From positions 1 to 53,816 of the forward strand of contig JAKOUW010000250.1 of NCBI GenBank assembly GCA_029782365.1: a DNA stretch of 53,816 nucleotides. Direction: 5' to 3'. Positions 1-7,810 of this stretch are shown piece after piece. Every line of letters begins with the position of its first letter. Positions within the stretch are counted from its first letter, which is position 1. The notes under the pieces were generated by a model, which saw nothing but the letters and a program-made list of their open reading frames with translations, was not told the origin of the DNA and made no database searches. Source of the DNA: Chloroflexota bacterium. Its GTDB lineage: Bacteria; Chloroflexota; Anaerolineae; Anaerolineales; UBA4823. Position numbers and translations under genes: made by a program.

Positions 1-327
1 GAAATGGCCGCTTCTTCCAACGAAGTCACCCAGGCCATCGAGAACATCGCCTCGGTCTCCGAACAGAACTCCGCCGCCATCGAAGAAGTCTCCGCTTCCG
101 CCGAAGAAATGTCCGCCCAGGTCGAAGAAGTCACCGCCTCCGCTCAATCTCTCTCCGAAATGGCCCAGAACCTCCAGGAAGTCGTCGCTCAGTTCAAGCT
201 CGAAGTTGCTTCTCAGCAGCCTGCTGGCCGCCCTTCAACCTCAGCGAATCGTAAACCAGCAGCGCCTTCGTTCACACCAGCCTTCATACCCGGCAACGGC
301 CATCACAAGGTCAAATCCCTCAATTGA
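1..327 (+). CDS. Methyl-accepting chemotaxis protein, C-terminal part (5' end outside window)
   Basis: The reading frame is open from base 1, so only the last 108 residues of a chemoreceptor are present. The visible part is the descending arm of the cytoplasmic coiled-coil signalling domain, with the Ala/Ser/Glu heptad pattern typical of receptors (SEQNSAAIEEVSASAEEMS near residues 19-37). It is followed by a Pro/Ser-rich disordered tail of about 40 residues ending in HHKVKSLN. No NWETF-type CheR tether is present at the C terminus. Receptors of this family bundle with CheW and CheA at the membrane, and cheW follows 65 bases downstream on the same strand. The sensor half cannot be described from this window. 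Confidence 0.9.
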   Translation, partial: EMAASSNEVTQAIENIASVSEQNSAAIEEVSASAEEMSAQVEEVTASAQSLSEMAQNLQEVVAQFKLEVASQQPAGRPSTSANRKPAAPSFTPAFIPGNGHHKVKSLN

Positions 328-341
328 TCTTTCTTCTCCAA

Positions 342-368
342 AGCCTGGCCTTCTGAGAAGGCTAGGCT
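342..368 (+). terminator. Hairpin between the receptor gene and cheW
   Basis: AGCCTGGCCTT (342-352) and AAGGCTAGGCT (358-368) pair over 11 bases with one G.T wobble and a 5-base loop. No U-tract follows; the cheW ribosome-binding site AAGGAG lies 12 bases downstream. It may be a weak terminator, an attenuator or an mRNA-stability element separating receptor and cheW expression. Confidence 0.45.
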
Positions 369-392
369 CAACCGGCATCATAAGGAGTTTTT

Positions 393-842
393 ATGGAACA
401 TCAACTTGTTGTCTTCGAACTCGGTAAAGAACACTACGGAGTCGATATCGCCGCCGTAGAGTCAATCATCAAAATGCAGCCGATTACTGTCGTCCCCCAC
501 ACCCCTTCCTTTGTAGAAGGCGTCACCAATCTACGCGGCTCTGTTTTACCTGTCATCGACCTGCGCAAACGCTTTGGTCTCGCTCTTGATGACATTTCCA
601 AAAACAGCCGCATTGTCGTGATCGCCTTGGGTAAAACTAAGGTTGGAATGATTGTTGACGCCGTCTCAGAGGTTTTGCGAGTTCCTGAAGATGCCATCGA
701 GCCGCCCCCGCCGATGGTCACTTCAGTTGACACTGCTTTCATCACCGGCATCGCTAAGATTGATGCCAAGCTCGTTATTCTTCTCGACCTTTCAAAAGTG
801 CTCTCTCTCCAGGAAACATTGGCACTTCAACCAGTAGCCTGA
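393..842 (+). CDS. cheW: Chemotaxis coupling protein CheW
   Basis: This is a 149-residue single-domain CheW, the usual family length. CheW links chemoreceptors to the histidine kinase CheA in the membrane-associated array. The N-terminal beta strand LVVFELGKEHYGVDI, the motif VESIIKMQPIT and the block NLRGSVLPVIDLRKRFGL are typical of CheW/CheA regulatory domains. The ATG follows AAGGAG by 6 bases. The core is very close to the CheW domain of the protein at 1829-2632 (both carry VESIIKMQ.IT and NLRG.VLPVI), so the two are likely relatives by duplication. No cheA lies in the window. Confidence 0.95.
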   Translation: MEHQLVVFELGKEHYGVDIAAVESIIKMQPITVVPHTPSFVEGVTNLRGSVLPVIDLRKRFGLALDDISKNSRIVVIALGKTKVGMIVDAVSEVLRVPEDAIEPPPPMVTSVDTAFITGIAKIDAKLVILLDLSKVLSLQETLALQPVA

Positions 843-933
843 ATTCGCCTGCCAGGGTCAAACTCCCGGCCCGAAAACAATGCAGGCCGGTCATAGAATA
901 CAGATCGCTGTGCTTTTTGCATCTTTTCGCTTG

Positions 934-964
934 AGGCTGTCTCAAATTCTTTAAGAGACAGCCT
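934..964 (+). terminator. Inverted repeat downstream of cheW
   Basis: AGGCTGTCTC (934-943) and GAGACAGCCT (955-964) form a perfect 10-bp stem with an 11-base AT-rich loop, about 90 bases after the cheW stop. Only a short T run (GAAGTTTTC) follows. It probably ends the receptor-cheW transcript before the parA promoter. Confidence 0.55.
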
Positions 965-1039
965 GAAGTTTTCAATTGGCAGATGACATTTCTTTTCATC
1001 AACTGGCAAATTTGTCTGGGCAACCCGCCAGGAATCTTC

Positions 1040-1053
1040 TATAATTGTCAAAT
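1040..1053 (+). promoter_or_regulatory. -10 box TATAAT just upstream of the parA-like gene
   Basis: A consensus TATAAT sits at 1040-1045 and the first ATG of the gene is at 1054. With the usual -10 to +1 distance, transcription would begin within one to three bases of that ATG, giving a leaderless or nearly leaderless mRNA. No convincing -35 box lies at 16-18 bases; TTGTCT at 1012-1017 is 22 bases away. No Shine-Dalgarno sequence is visible. Confidence 0.5.
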
Positions 1054-1845
1054 ATGGCTTATGGAATAGCAGTCACCAGTCAGAAAGGCGGAGTGGCAAA
1101 AACCACATCCTGTATATCATTGGGCGCTTGCCTCGCTGAACAGGGTATGCGCACACTGTTGATCGATCTCGACCCACAAGCCAATCTGACCCTGGCAACC
1201 GGGATGGACAGCCGTCAACAATCTTCTACCCTGGCAGATATGATCGCTCACCCAGAGAGAGCGCTGCGCGTTGAGGATTTAATTCTTGCCACCGCCCAGC
1301 CGGGCCTATCTATCATCTCTGGCAGCAGTGAAATGGCTGATCTGGAAAGAGTTCTCTATGAGAAGCCAGCTTACGAGCGCACCCTGGCGCGCCGCCTGGC
1401 GCCGTGGCTGGTGGACTTTGAGTATGTATTGATTGACTGCCCGCCGTCACTGGGCAGCTTGACTCAAATGGCTTTGGCTACCGTGGATCAAGCGCTCATC
1501 CCGGTGCAATGTGACTTTTTTGCTGCCAAAGGGCTGGACAACTTGATCGAGATCATTGGAGCTGTGCGTGAGCGTGTCAACCCTTCATTAATATATTCTG
1601 TGTTCATCACACTTTTCGATGCGCGCACTACAATCAGCAAACGAATCCTGGAACAGTTGAGCAACCATTTTGGCGACTTGCTCTTAAGTAGTAAAATCAA
1701 TCTTGACACACGACTGCGCGAGAGCCCGATGGCCGGTGAGCCTGTGACATTGTACGCACCCCGCAGCCGCTCCAGCGAGCAGTATCGGGCCTTAGCGCAT
1801 GAAATCATCCTGCGAAAAGAAATGAATCATGCGTCGCAAATCTAA
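1054..1845 (+). CDS. ParA/MinD-family ATPase (ParC-like, linked to a CheW-domain protein)
   Basis: 263 residues from the ATG at 1054; an in-frame TTG at 1045 would add three residues, but the -10 box overlaps it. The deviant Walker A motif KGGVAKTT (residues 11-18) and the strand LLIDLDPQANLT define the ParA family, which uses ATP-driven dimerisation to position cargo. There is no N-terminal extension of the sort FlhG/YlxH uses to activate FlhF, so it is less likely to be a flagellar-number regulator. The 3' end overlaps by 17 bases a gene whose product ends in a CheW domain, and cheW lies upstream. That context resembles the chemotaxis-array positioning ATPase ParC of Vibrio. Plasmid or chromosome partitioning is the alternative, but no parB or parS-like array is next to it. 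Confidence 0.85.
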   Translation: MAYGIAVTSQKGGVAKTTSCISLGACLAEQGMRTLLIDLDPQANLTLATGMDSRQQSSTLADMIAHPERALRVEDLILATAQPGLSIISGSSEMADLERVLYEKPAYERTLARRLAPWLVDFEYVLIDCPPSLGSLTQMALATVDQALIPVQCDFFAAKGLDNLIEIIGAVRERVNPSLIYSVFITLFDARTTISKRILEQLSNHFGDLLLSSKINLDTRLRESPMAGEPVTLYAPRSRSSEQYRALAHEIILRKEMNHASQI

Positions 1846-2632
1846 GATCGAATCTGCCTTGAACAGCCTGTTCAGAACACCGCCTTCTAATGGCGAAGTT
1901 GAAGAATCGGATGTGCACGCTGCGTCGTCTGAGACTGCGGAATGCACAGACTCAACCGCACTGCCAGACGCTCATCTTGCGGAGACACAGTTTATCGCAG
2001 ATCTGGCAAGAAAAAAGACGCACAGTTCGGCGCCGCTTTTGGTGGATGCGCCGCGCTCAACCTTGCGCGTAAATCTGGATGAAATCCCGATTTCGCCTCC
2101 TTTCGAAACAGAAACTTCCATTGAACCGACTGCCAGCCATGTTGAACCGGTAGGCCAACCTGGGCATGTTTCGCACTCCGATGCGTTGGAAAATTGGTAC
2201 GGCAAACAAATTGTTGTCTTTTCTTTAAACGGACAACCCTATGCCATACGAATTGACCTGGTGGAAAGCATTATCAAGATGCAACTCATCACCGCCCTTC
2301 CCGTTTCACATCCCTGCATCGCCGGCATTATTAACTTGCGCGGTGCCGTTCTGCCAGTTATTAACTTAAACCGCGTGCTCGGTCTGGAAGAGAAAGCTGC
2401 CGGGTCTGAAGCCCACAATGGAAAGCGTCACATTTTAATCGTCATGAACAATTCTGCCAGGGTTGGCTTGATCGTCGATCAAGTGACATCCGTGGTATCG
2501 TTGGCTGAGTCTGAATATGAAAGCCTGCCATCGGCGTCCGGTGAAAATCCTTTTTTTACTGGAGTTGCCCGCCATCATAACAACCTGATCTTGCTTTTAA
2601 ATCTTCGGCAAGTGCTCAGCCAGGTTTTTTAG
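1829..2632 (+). CDS. CheW-domain protein with long N-terminal linker (ParP-like candidate)
   Basis: 267 residues. Residues 1-125 are low-complexity, acidic and Pro/Ser/Thr-rich, with no recognisable fold. Residues from about 128 (GKQIVVFSLNGQPYAIRIDL) to the end form a CheW-type domain with NLRGAVLPVINLNRVLGL. The ATG lies inside the end of the parA-like gene, so the two are translationally coupled. In Vibrio, ParP has a disordered N-terminal part that contacts ParC and a C-terminal CheW-like domain that inserts in the array. The layout here is the same, though homology was not tested. It could instead be a second CheW adaptor with an extended tail. Confidence 0.85.
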   Translation: MRRKSKIESALNSLFRTPPSNGEVEESDVHAASSETAECTDSTALPDAHLAETQFIADLARKKTHSSAPLLVDAPRSTLRVNLDEIPISPPFETETSIEPTASHVEPVGQPGHVSHSDALENWYGKQIVVFSLNGQPYAIRIDLVESIIKMQLITALPVSHPCIAGIINLRGAVLPVINLNRVLGLEEKAAGSEAHNGKRHILIVMNNSARVGLIVDQVTSVVSLAESEYESLPSASGENPFFTGVARHHNNLILLLNLRQVLSQVF

Positions 2633-2666
2633 CCCATTTTTACGCCCAAAATTCCAAAATAAAAAT

Positions 2667-2687
2667 TCATTTACGCCAATTTTATGG
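2667..2687 (+). terminator. Short hairpin after the CheW-domain gene
   Basis: ACGCCA and TGGCGT form a 6-bp stem around an AT-rich loop (TTACGCCAATTTTATGGCG) about 40 bases after the stop codon at 2632. There is no clear T-tract on the plus strand, so it is a weak terminator candidate. Confidence 0.3.
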
Positions 2688-2733
2688 CGTCTGTGCAGGC
2701 CTCCCGGTAATATAGGTAAGTTCGTGAATAGCT

Positions 2734-2761
2734 TTGACATGGTTTGAATGCATTTGATGAT
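2734..2761 (+). promoter_or_regulatory. Possible sigma-70-type promoter before the HTH gene
   Basis: A perfect -35 TTGACA (2734-2739) is followed after 16 bases by GATGAT (2756-2761), which matches the -10 consensus at four of six positions. The predicted start near 2768 is almost at the ATG at 2770, again suggesting a leaderless message. Confidence 0.4.
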
Positions 2762-2769
2762 GTTTGATT

Positions 2770-2991
2770 ATGAATGAAACCCTTTCAGAAAAAAAACACT
2801 TTTTAACCGCGCGTGAAGCTGCCAATTATTTACGCATCAGTCTTTCCACGCTGTACCGATTGGAACGCGATGGTCGTTTACAATCGCTGCGCACTCCGGG
2901 AGGGCACCGACGGTATACCACTGCCATGCTGGAAGAGTGCCTGAACAAACGCGAAAAATCAAGCGGCGAAGTCTTATTGGGGCAGAATTAG
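2770..2991 (+). CDS. Small excisionase/MerR-type helix-turn-helix protein
   Basis: 73 residues from the ATG at 2770; a TTG at 2764 would add two. The whole protein is one DNA-binding domain of the excisionase / HTH-17 kind: TAREAANYLRISLSTLYRLE, then GRLQSLRTPGGHRRY, which is the recognition helix plus wing seen in MerR-like and BldC-like proteins. It lies 16 bases before a response-regulator/kinase gene and is probably co-transcribed with it, so it may be the transcription factor of this signalling cluster. No phage or integrase gene is nearby, so an excisionase role is unlikely. Confidence 0.85.
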   Translation: MNETLSEKKHFLTAREAANYLRISLSTLYRLERDGRLQSLRTPGGHRRYTTAMLEECLNKREKSSGEVLLGQN

Positions 2992-3007
2992 GATTTAGGA
3001 ATATTGA

Positions 3008-5023
3008 ATGGCGGAAGCACTGAAAATCTTAATTGTAGATGACGATGCTTTGCACACCGAAATGGTGATGGATTATCTACGGTTATCTGGAAATTTTGAA
3101 ATTGAATGGGCGGAGAATCTTCAAGCCTTGTGGACGAAACTGGAAAACGGGAGGTACGACCTGATCCTGCTCGATTTCCGGCTGCCAGATGGTACTGGCA
3201 TTATGGCTATTGAAGAAATGCGCCGCAAGTCTTACGATATTCCTGTTGTCATGCTGACTGGCCAGGGTGATGAACGCATTGCCGTCAAAGCCATCCAATC
3301 TGGCGCCGCGGATTACCTGCTGAAACACAGTGATTACTTGCGTGTGCTGCCAACGGTAATCCAAAAAACTGTGCGCAGTCATTATATGGAAGTGGAGCAT
3401 CAGAAATCCGTAGCCCTCAGCCGCTACCAGGCCCTTCTGTTGAATAACGTGCGTGATGCCATTCTTGTTTGCGATAAGCAGGGAAAAATCACTTATTGGA
3501 ATATCGTTGCGGAGCAGATGTTCGATCATCATGAATCAATCGATAAGTTTAAATCGATCGAAGATTGTTACCGGTCTTTGTTTCATGAACCTATCGAGCT
3601 GCCTCCCGTGGACAATACCGCCATTATCACCGACAGGTGGTATCAATATCAGCGCAGTGATGGGTCAACTATATGGATCAGCTCACGTGTGACTGTCCTA
3701 TTCGATTACGAGACTGATGGCCGGTTAATGGGTTTCATGGCTGTTCTTCAAGACATCACACCACGCGCCCGAGCTGAGGAAGCGTTACGCCAACGGCTGG
3801 CTGGTGAAATCCTGGTAGCCCAAATCTCCACGGAATTTATCGACCTGCCCTCCGAGGCATTTGGAGAGGGTGTGGTGAGGGCCATGGAAGCCGTCTGCCA
3901 GTTCAATGGAGCAGAGCGCGGCTATGCCGTTTTGGGTATTGATGAAAACCCAACCAACAACCAACAATTTGAGTTTTGTGCACCGCACCTCGAGGCGGCA
4001 CATCGCTGTTTTGAACAGCCTATAAAAAAAGCGCTGCCCTGGATATTCCGAAAATTGAATAAGCTGGAAATCATCTCGATCCCTAACACCCAAGATCTAC
4101 CATCCGATGCCAACAAGGATCGAATGGCTTTTGAGCAGCGCGGCGTTCTTTCCACGATCATGGTTCCACTCGTCTTCAATGGAGAGAGGGTGGGTTTTAT
4201 AGGCTGCGAGACTTTGGCCAGCAAAAAAATATGGGTGGAAGCAGATACAGTTTTACTGCAGACTGTGGGCGGCATCATTACCATTGCCTTGAAACGCCGC
4301 CAGATGGAAGAACAAGTGCGTGCATCACAAAAATACTTACTTCATTCAGCAAGACTCTCCTCGATCGGTGAGTTGGCTTCAGGTGTGGCGCATTTGATTA
4401 ACAACCCCCTGACGACTATTATTGCTGATTCTCAATTGCTACTGCATGAACTGGAACCCGACCACCCGGCGCGCGAGTCCGCTGACGCCATCGAGAAAGC
4501 CGGCTGGCGCGCTCAAAAAGTGGTTCAGCGTCTGGTAGATTTTTCAAGACCGCCCTCTGACGAAATCGGCCCGGTCGATGTCAATGAAACGATCCAACGT
4601 TCCTTAGACCTGGTTGGTTCCAATATCCAGGCAATCGGCGTGCAAATCGATTTCCAGGCTGAGCCCACCCTACCTGCCATCAGCGGGTCCGATCGGAAAC
4701 TGGAAGATCTGTGGGTCAACCTGCTATTGTTGGCACAAGATGCGACTGCCGATGGCAACAACCATTCTATTCAAATTTGCTCATCTTTCGACCCAACGAA
4801 AGGGGTTGTGGTCGAAGTGCGCGATGACGGCCGGCCAATTCCACCTGAATGCCTGCCCACAATATTTGAACCTGAATATTACGGCCCCACCAGCGGCCGT
4901 GGTTCTGGCATTGAATTGAGTGTGTGCAATGAAATTGTCCGCCAGCACCGCGGTAAAATCAGCGTAACGAGCGATGTTGAGCATGGTACAATTTTTACGA
5001 TTAATTTCCCTGGAGGATTGTAA
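3008..5023 (+). CDS. REC-PAS-GAF-histidine-kinase-like protein with degenerate catalytic boxes
   Basis: 671 residues. Residues 1-125 form a receiver domain with the acidic pair D11-D13, phospho-acceptor D56 (LLDFRLPDG), T84 and K106, all intact. A PAS domain (about 140-260) and a GAF domain (about 270-430) follow, then a HisKA-type helix pair with H462 and a GHKL ATPase-like fold. The kinase half is eroded. The residue after the His is Leu (HLINNPL, normally HE). The Mg-ATP-binding Asn of the N box is Leu575 (VNLLLLAQDA). The G1 box reads DDGRPI instead of DxGxGI, and G2 ends GIEL instead of GLGL. The paralogue at 5829 keeps all these residues. It is therefore probably not an active kinase but a receiver-controlled scaffold or regulator of the neighbouring kinase. 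It overlaps the next gene by one base (TAATG). Confidence 0.9.
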   Translation: MAEALKILIVDDDALHTEMVMDYLRLSGNFEIEWAENLQALWTKLENGRYDLILLDFRLPDGTGIMAIEEMRRKSYDIPVVMLTGQGDERIAVKAIQSGAADYLLKHSDYLRVLPTVIQKTVRSHYMEVEHQKSVALSRYQALLLNNVRDAILVCDKQGKITYWNIVAEQMFDHHESIDKFKSIEDCYRSLFHEPIELPPVDNTAIITDRWYQYQRSDGSTIWISSRVTVLFDYETDGRLMGFMAVLQDITPRARAEEALRQRLAGEILVAQISTEFIDLPSEAFGEGVVRAMEAVCQFNGAERGYAVLGIDENPTNNQQFEFCAPHLEAAHRCFEQPIKKALPWIFRKLNKLEIISIPNTQDLPSDANKDRMAFEQRGVLSTIMVPLVFNGERVGFIGCETLASKKIWVEADTVLLQTVGGIITIALKRRQMEEQVRASQKYLLHSARLSSIGELASGVAHLINNPLTTIIADSQLLLHELEPDHPARESADAIEKAGWRAQKVVQRLVDFSRPPSDEIGPVDVNETIQRSLDLVGSNIQAIGVQIDFQAEPTLPAISGSDRKLEDLWVNLLLLAQDATADGNNHSIQICSSFDPTKGVVVEVRDDGRPIPPECLPTIFEPEYYGPTSGRGSGIELSVCNEIVRQHRGKISVTSDVEHGTIFTINFPGGL

Positions 5024-5811
5024 TGGTTGAAGGGAGCATACTGATCATTGAAGATGATGAGATCGTCGCAAGGACGATCGAACGAAGTTTACGCGGTCAA
5101 AGTTTTAAGATTACTGTTACCAACAGCGGCGTCGAAGGTCTGAAATCGGCGCGCAACAGCCTGCCTGATCTGGTGATCCTGGATGTGATCATGCCTGGCA
5201 TGGATGGCTATACCGTGTGCAAAGAAATGCGCGCTGATCCGATCACTGCCAATGTGCCGATCCTTTTCCTAACCGCCAAGATAAAAGACAAAGACCGCAT
5301 AACAGGCTTCACAGTAGGCGCAGATGACTACCTGACTAAGCCGTTCAATATTGATGAGCTAATTTTACGTATTCATGCCATTTTACGACGCACCAAATAC
5401 CAGGCTGCTGCTGAAAAGGTGGAATCCAAAGGTGATTTCAGCCCCAGGGTGAAGGCGATTCTCGACCAAATTAATCCAGAATCGAAAGTCGTCGAATCAA
5501 ATCAATGCCTGGTTGTGGGTGATTATGTGCTCGATACCAGAACCTATGAGCTGCACACCCCCTATCGCGGCAAAATCCGCCTCACCCCGGTTCAATTCGA
5601 CTTGCTGTACCACCTGATGAGCCACCCTGGGCAAATTTTTTCACCCAACCGACTGCTCGATGAGGTTTGGGATTATCCATCCGATTCTGGCAGCCCAGAT
5701 TTGGTGCGTGTCCATATTAAGAATTTGCGCGAACGCGCCGAGAAAGACCCGCACAACCCCACCTTTATTCGCACAATTCCAGGCTATGGTTACTCAATCA
5801 CACTTGAGTAA
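5023..5811 (+). CDS. OmpR/PhoB-family response regulator
   Basis: 262 residues: a receiver domain with D54 as phospho-acceptor (VILDVIMPGMDGY) and the K of TKPF, a linker of about 40 residues longer than usual (near 128-165), then a C-terminal winged helix ending IRTIPGYGYSITLE, as in OmpR/PhoB DNA-binding domains. The start ATG overlaps the stop of the preceding receiver/kinase-like gene, and a second, intact kinase follows after 17 bases. That kinase is the likely phosphate donor. Target promoters are unknown. Confidence 0.93.
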   Translation: MVEGSILIIEDDEIVARTIERSLRGQSFKITVTNSGVEGLKSARNSLPDLVILDVIMPGMDGYTVCKEMRADPITANVPILFLTAKIKDKDRITGFTVGADDYLTKPFNIDELILRIHAILRRTKYQAAAEKVESKGDFSPRVKAILDQINPESKVVESNQCLVVGDYVLDTRTYELHTPYRGKIRLTPVQFDLLYHLMSHPGQIFSPNRLLDEVWDYPSDSGSPDLVRVHIKNLRERAEKDPHNPTFIRTIPGYGYSITLE

Positions 5812-5828
5812 TTAATCTCTAAGCACCT

Positions 5829-7457
5829 ATGGAATTGCCAAAAGAACCTTCCAAAAGCAGCGCGTCCAGAGCCATAAGCCAACACCAGGCTGTGCAACTG
5901 CTTGCCAGCCTGATCCAGGCAGGCGAACCGGCGCTCATGGTCGAACAAGCCGTCGGCGGCTTGATGGAAGTATTGGATTGTGAGGCTGCTGCACTGGTAT
6001 TGGAAAGGGATGGATATTTCGATCTGGTTGCACAAACCAGAGCAAACGAACAGGCTGCCTGGCACGTGTATGCCAGTCTACCTCCTGGCAGTCCCGAAGC
6101 GACCTGTCTCAAGACAGATAGCCCTGTTTTGATCAAAGAGCCGCTTCCTGAAACCAGCCCGCTGCGAATTTCGTTGAATATGATCGCCTTCTCTTCTATG
6201 ATCTGCGCGCCAATCCGCATGCCAGAAAAGACTCTTGGTTTCCTGGCAGCCATCAACAAAGTTCAAGGGATATTCAGCGACGCTGATGCCGCGCTGATCG
6301 AGAATATTGCCGTATCGTTTGCTGGCCTGATGCAGCATTTCAGTCAGACTCAACGATTAAAGATCATTAACGCTGAACTGGAAGCCGGCCATTGGCAGCT
6401 GCAAAATTCGCGCAATATCCTGGATGTGTTATTTAACAGTATCCCGATTTCCGTTTACATCATTGACCGCAATTTCGAGTTAGTGTCTGTGAATATAGAT
6501 CGGGCGAAACGAGCCGGCCAATCACAGGGGAGCCTGATCGGGAAGCGCTGCTACAACTCGCTGTACCAAAATAATGAGATCTGCCCGGGCTGCAAGGTAA
6601 TTGAAACGATCTTCGGCGGAAAAACGACTTCGCGCATCTATCGCATTTGGAATAATACCGGTGAAGCCCAGGAATGGGATATCAACACCTTCCCCATCAG
6701 CGGTGAAAATGGCGAAATCCAACAGGCCATTCTTTTCGAGCAGGATGTAACCGAAAAACGCCGCCTTGAGGCGACTCTGGTACAATCCGAAAAACTTTCG
6801 GCGGTAGGTCAGTTAGCTGCGGGGGTGGCGCACGAAATCAGCAACCCCTTATCTGCTATCATAGCCAATGCCCAACTGCTGCAACACGAGCTTCCCACGG
6901 ATGATGATAAACAGGAGCTGGCTGATTTGATCTTGCGAGCGGGTGAACGGGCCGCCCAGGTTGTACGCAACCTGCTTGACCTGATCCGCAAAGAGCGGGT
7001 GGAATTTATCCTCACAGATGTGAATGAAACCCTGGAAGACGCTATCTCGCTCGTGCAGCACGAATTCAACTCTCGCAATATCGCCCTGACACGAAAGCTC
7101 GCAAAGGACCTGCCTCCCATCCAGGGCAGCGGGCACAACCTGCAAGGCATCTGGCTGAATATCATCATGAATGCCCTGGATGCCATGGAAAATGGCAAGG
7201 GTGAGGTTATCATCCAATCTTTCCGCCTGGGCAATGACATCAATGTCGTAATCACGGATACAGGAAAAGGCATGGCGCCAGAACAACTCAACAAAATTTT
7301 CGAGCCGTTCTACACAACCAAAGCGCCAGGACGTGGAACTGGTCTTGGGTTATCCGTTGTGCAGCGCGTCATCAAACAACACGGCGGCCACATCCAGGTC
7401 AAGAGTCAGCCAAATGTTGGCACAGAGTTTGTCATCACATTACCGATCTCCTCGTAA
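5829..7457 (+). CDS. GAF-PAS sensor histidine kinase (intact)
   Basis: 542 residues with no membrane segment, so a soluble cytoplasmic sensor. A GAF domain spans about 25-170. A PAS domain follows (about 190-310) with a cysteine cluster (CYNSL and CPGC) of the kind found in some redox- or metal-responsive PAS domains. The HisKA helix carries the phospho-acceptor H335 (GVAHEISNPL). The ATPase domain has an intact N box (N448 in LNIIMNALDAM), G1 (DTGKGM), F box (FEPFYTTK) and G2 (GRGTGLGL). It is a paralogue of the degenerate kinase at 3008 and probably phosphorylates the adjacent OmpR-type regulator and perhaps the receiver domain of the degenerate protein. Confidence 0.93.
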   Translation: MELPKEPSKSSASRAISQHQAVQLLASLIQAGEPALMVEQAVGGLMEVLDCEAAALVLERDGYFDLVAQTRANEQAAWHVYASLPPGSPEATCLKTDSPVLIKEPLPETSPLRISLNMIAFSSMICAPIRMPEKTLGFLAAINKVQGIFSDADAALIENIAVSFAGLMQHFSQTQRLKIINAELEAGHWQLQNSRNILDVLFNSIPISVYIIDRNFELVSVNIDRAKRAGQSQGSLIGKRCYNSLYQNNEICPGCKVIETIFGGKTTSRIYRIWNNTGEAQEWDINTFPISGENGEIQQAILFEQDVTEKRRLEATLVQSEKLSAVGQLAAGVAHEISNPLSAIIANAQLLQHELPTDDDKQELADLILRAGERAAQVVRNLLDLIRKERVEFILTDVNETLEDAISLVQHEFNSRNIALTRKLAKDLPPIQGSGHNLQGIWLNIIMNALDAMENGKGEVIIQSFRLGNDINVVITDTGKGMAPEQLNKIFEPFYTTKAPGRGTGLGLSVVQRVIKQHGGHIQVKSQPNVGTEFVITLPISS

Positions 7458-7594
7458 AACAGCGTAAATTTCTTTAGGCTGTCTTTATCCCCCCTTCACT
7501 CAACTTTTATACCCTTTAATCTCCAGAGGTGCTAAATTATGACTGGATGTATTCCGCATGTACGGTTAGGTATGCTGGATAAAAAGGCGCTTGA

Positions 7595-7804
7595 ATGATC
7601 AAAATAACCCGCCTCAACGGCACAAAACTTTATATCAACGCTGAACTGATCCAATCGATCGAAGCGACGCCAGATACGACCATTACCTTATCGAACGGCG
7701 TCAAAATCATCACAAAGGATCCACTCGAGGCTGTCGTCAAGCAGATCATCGAATATCAGCGCCTGGTGCACAATCCACAAATTGATCTTGAGCAGGGAGC
7801 ATAG
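7595..7804 (+). CDS. flbD: FlbD-family flagellar protein
   Basis: 69 residues, a full-length FlbD/SwrD-type protein (ITRLNGTKLYINAELIQSIE at the start, then TLSNGVKI). This family is a small flagellar protein found in front of motA in many Gram-positive and spirochaete flagellar operons. In Bacillus, SwrD raises motor torque. Here it opens the long flagellar block and ends 6 bases before motA. The 137-base gap upstream holds no consensus promoter I can defend; TATGCT at 7571-7576 is a weak -10 candidate. Confidence 0.9.
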   Translation: MIKITRLNGTKLYINAELIQSIEATPDTTITLSNGVKIITKDPLEAVVKQIIEYQRLVHNPQIDLEQGA

Positions 7805-7810
7805 GTTGTT

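Noticed and set aside
1054..1845. ParA-like gene as FlhG (flagellar-number regulator)
   Set aside because: It lacks the N-terminal FlhF-activating helix, is far from flhF and is coupled to a CheW-domain gene.
2770..2991. Phage excisionase or remnant of an integrated element
   Set aside because: No integrase, attachment-site repeats or phage genes nearby; the HTH gene is arranged as part of a signalling operon.
7458..7594. Sigma-28 or sigma-54 promoter before flbD
   Set aside because: TAAATTTC at about 7466 lacks a GCCGATAA partner at the right distance, and no GG-N10-GC sigma-54 element is present.
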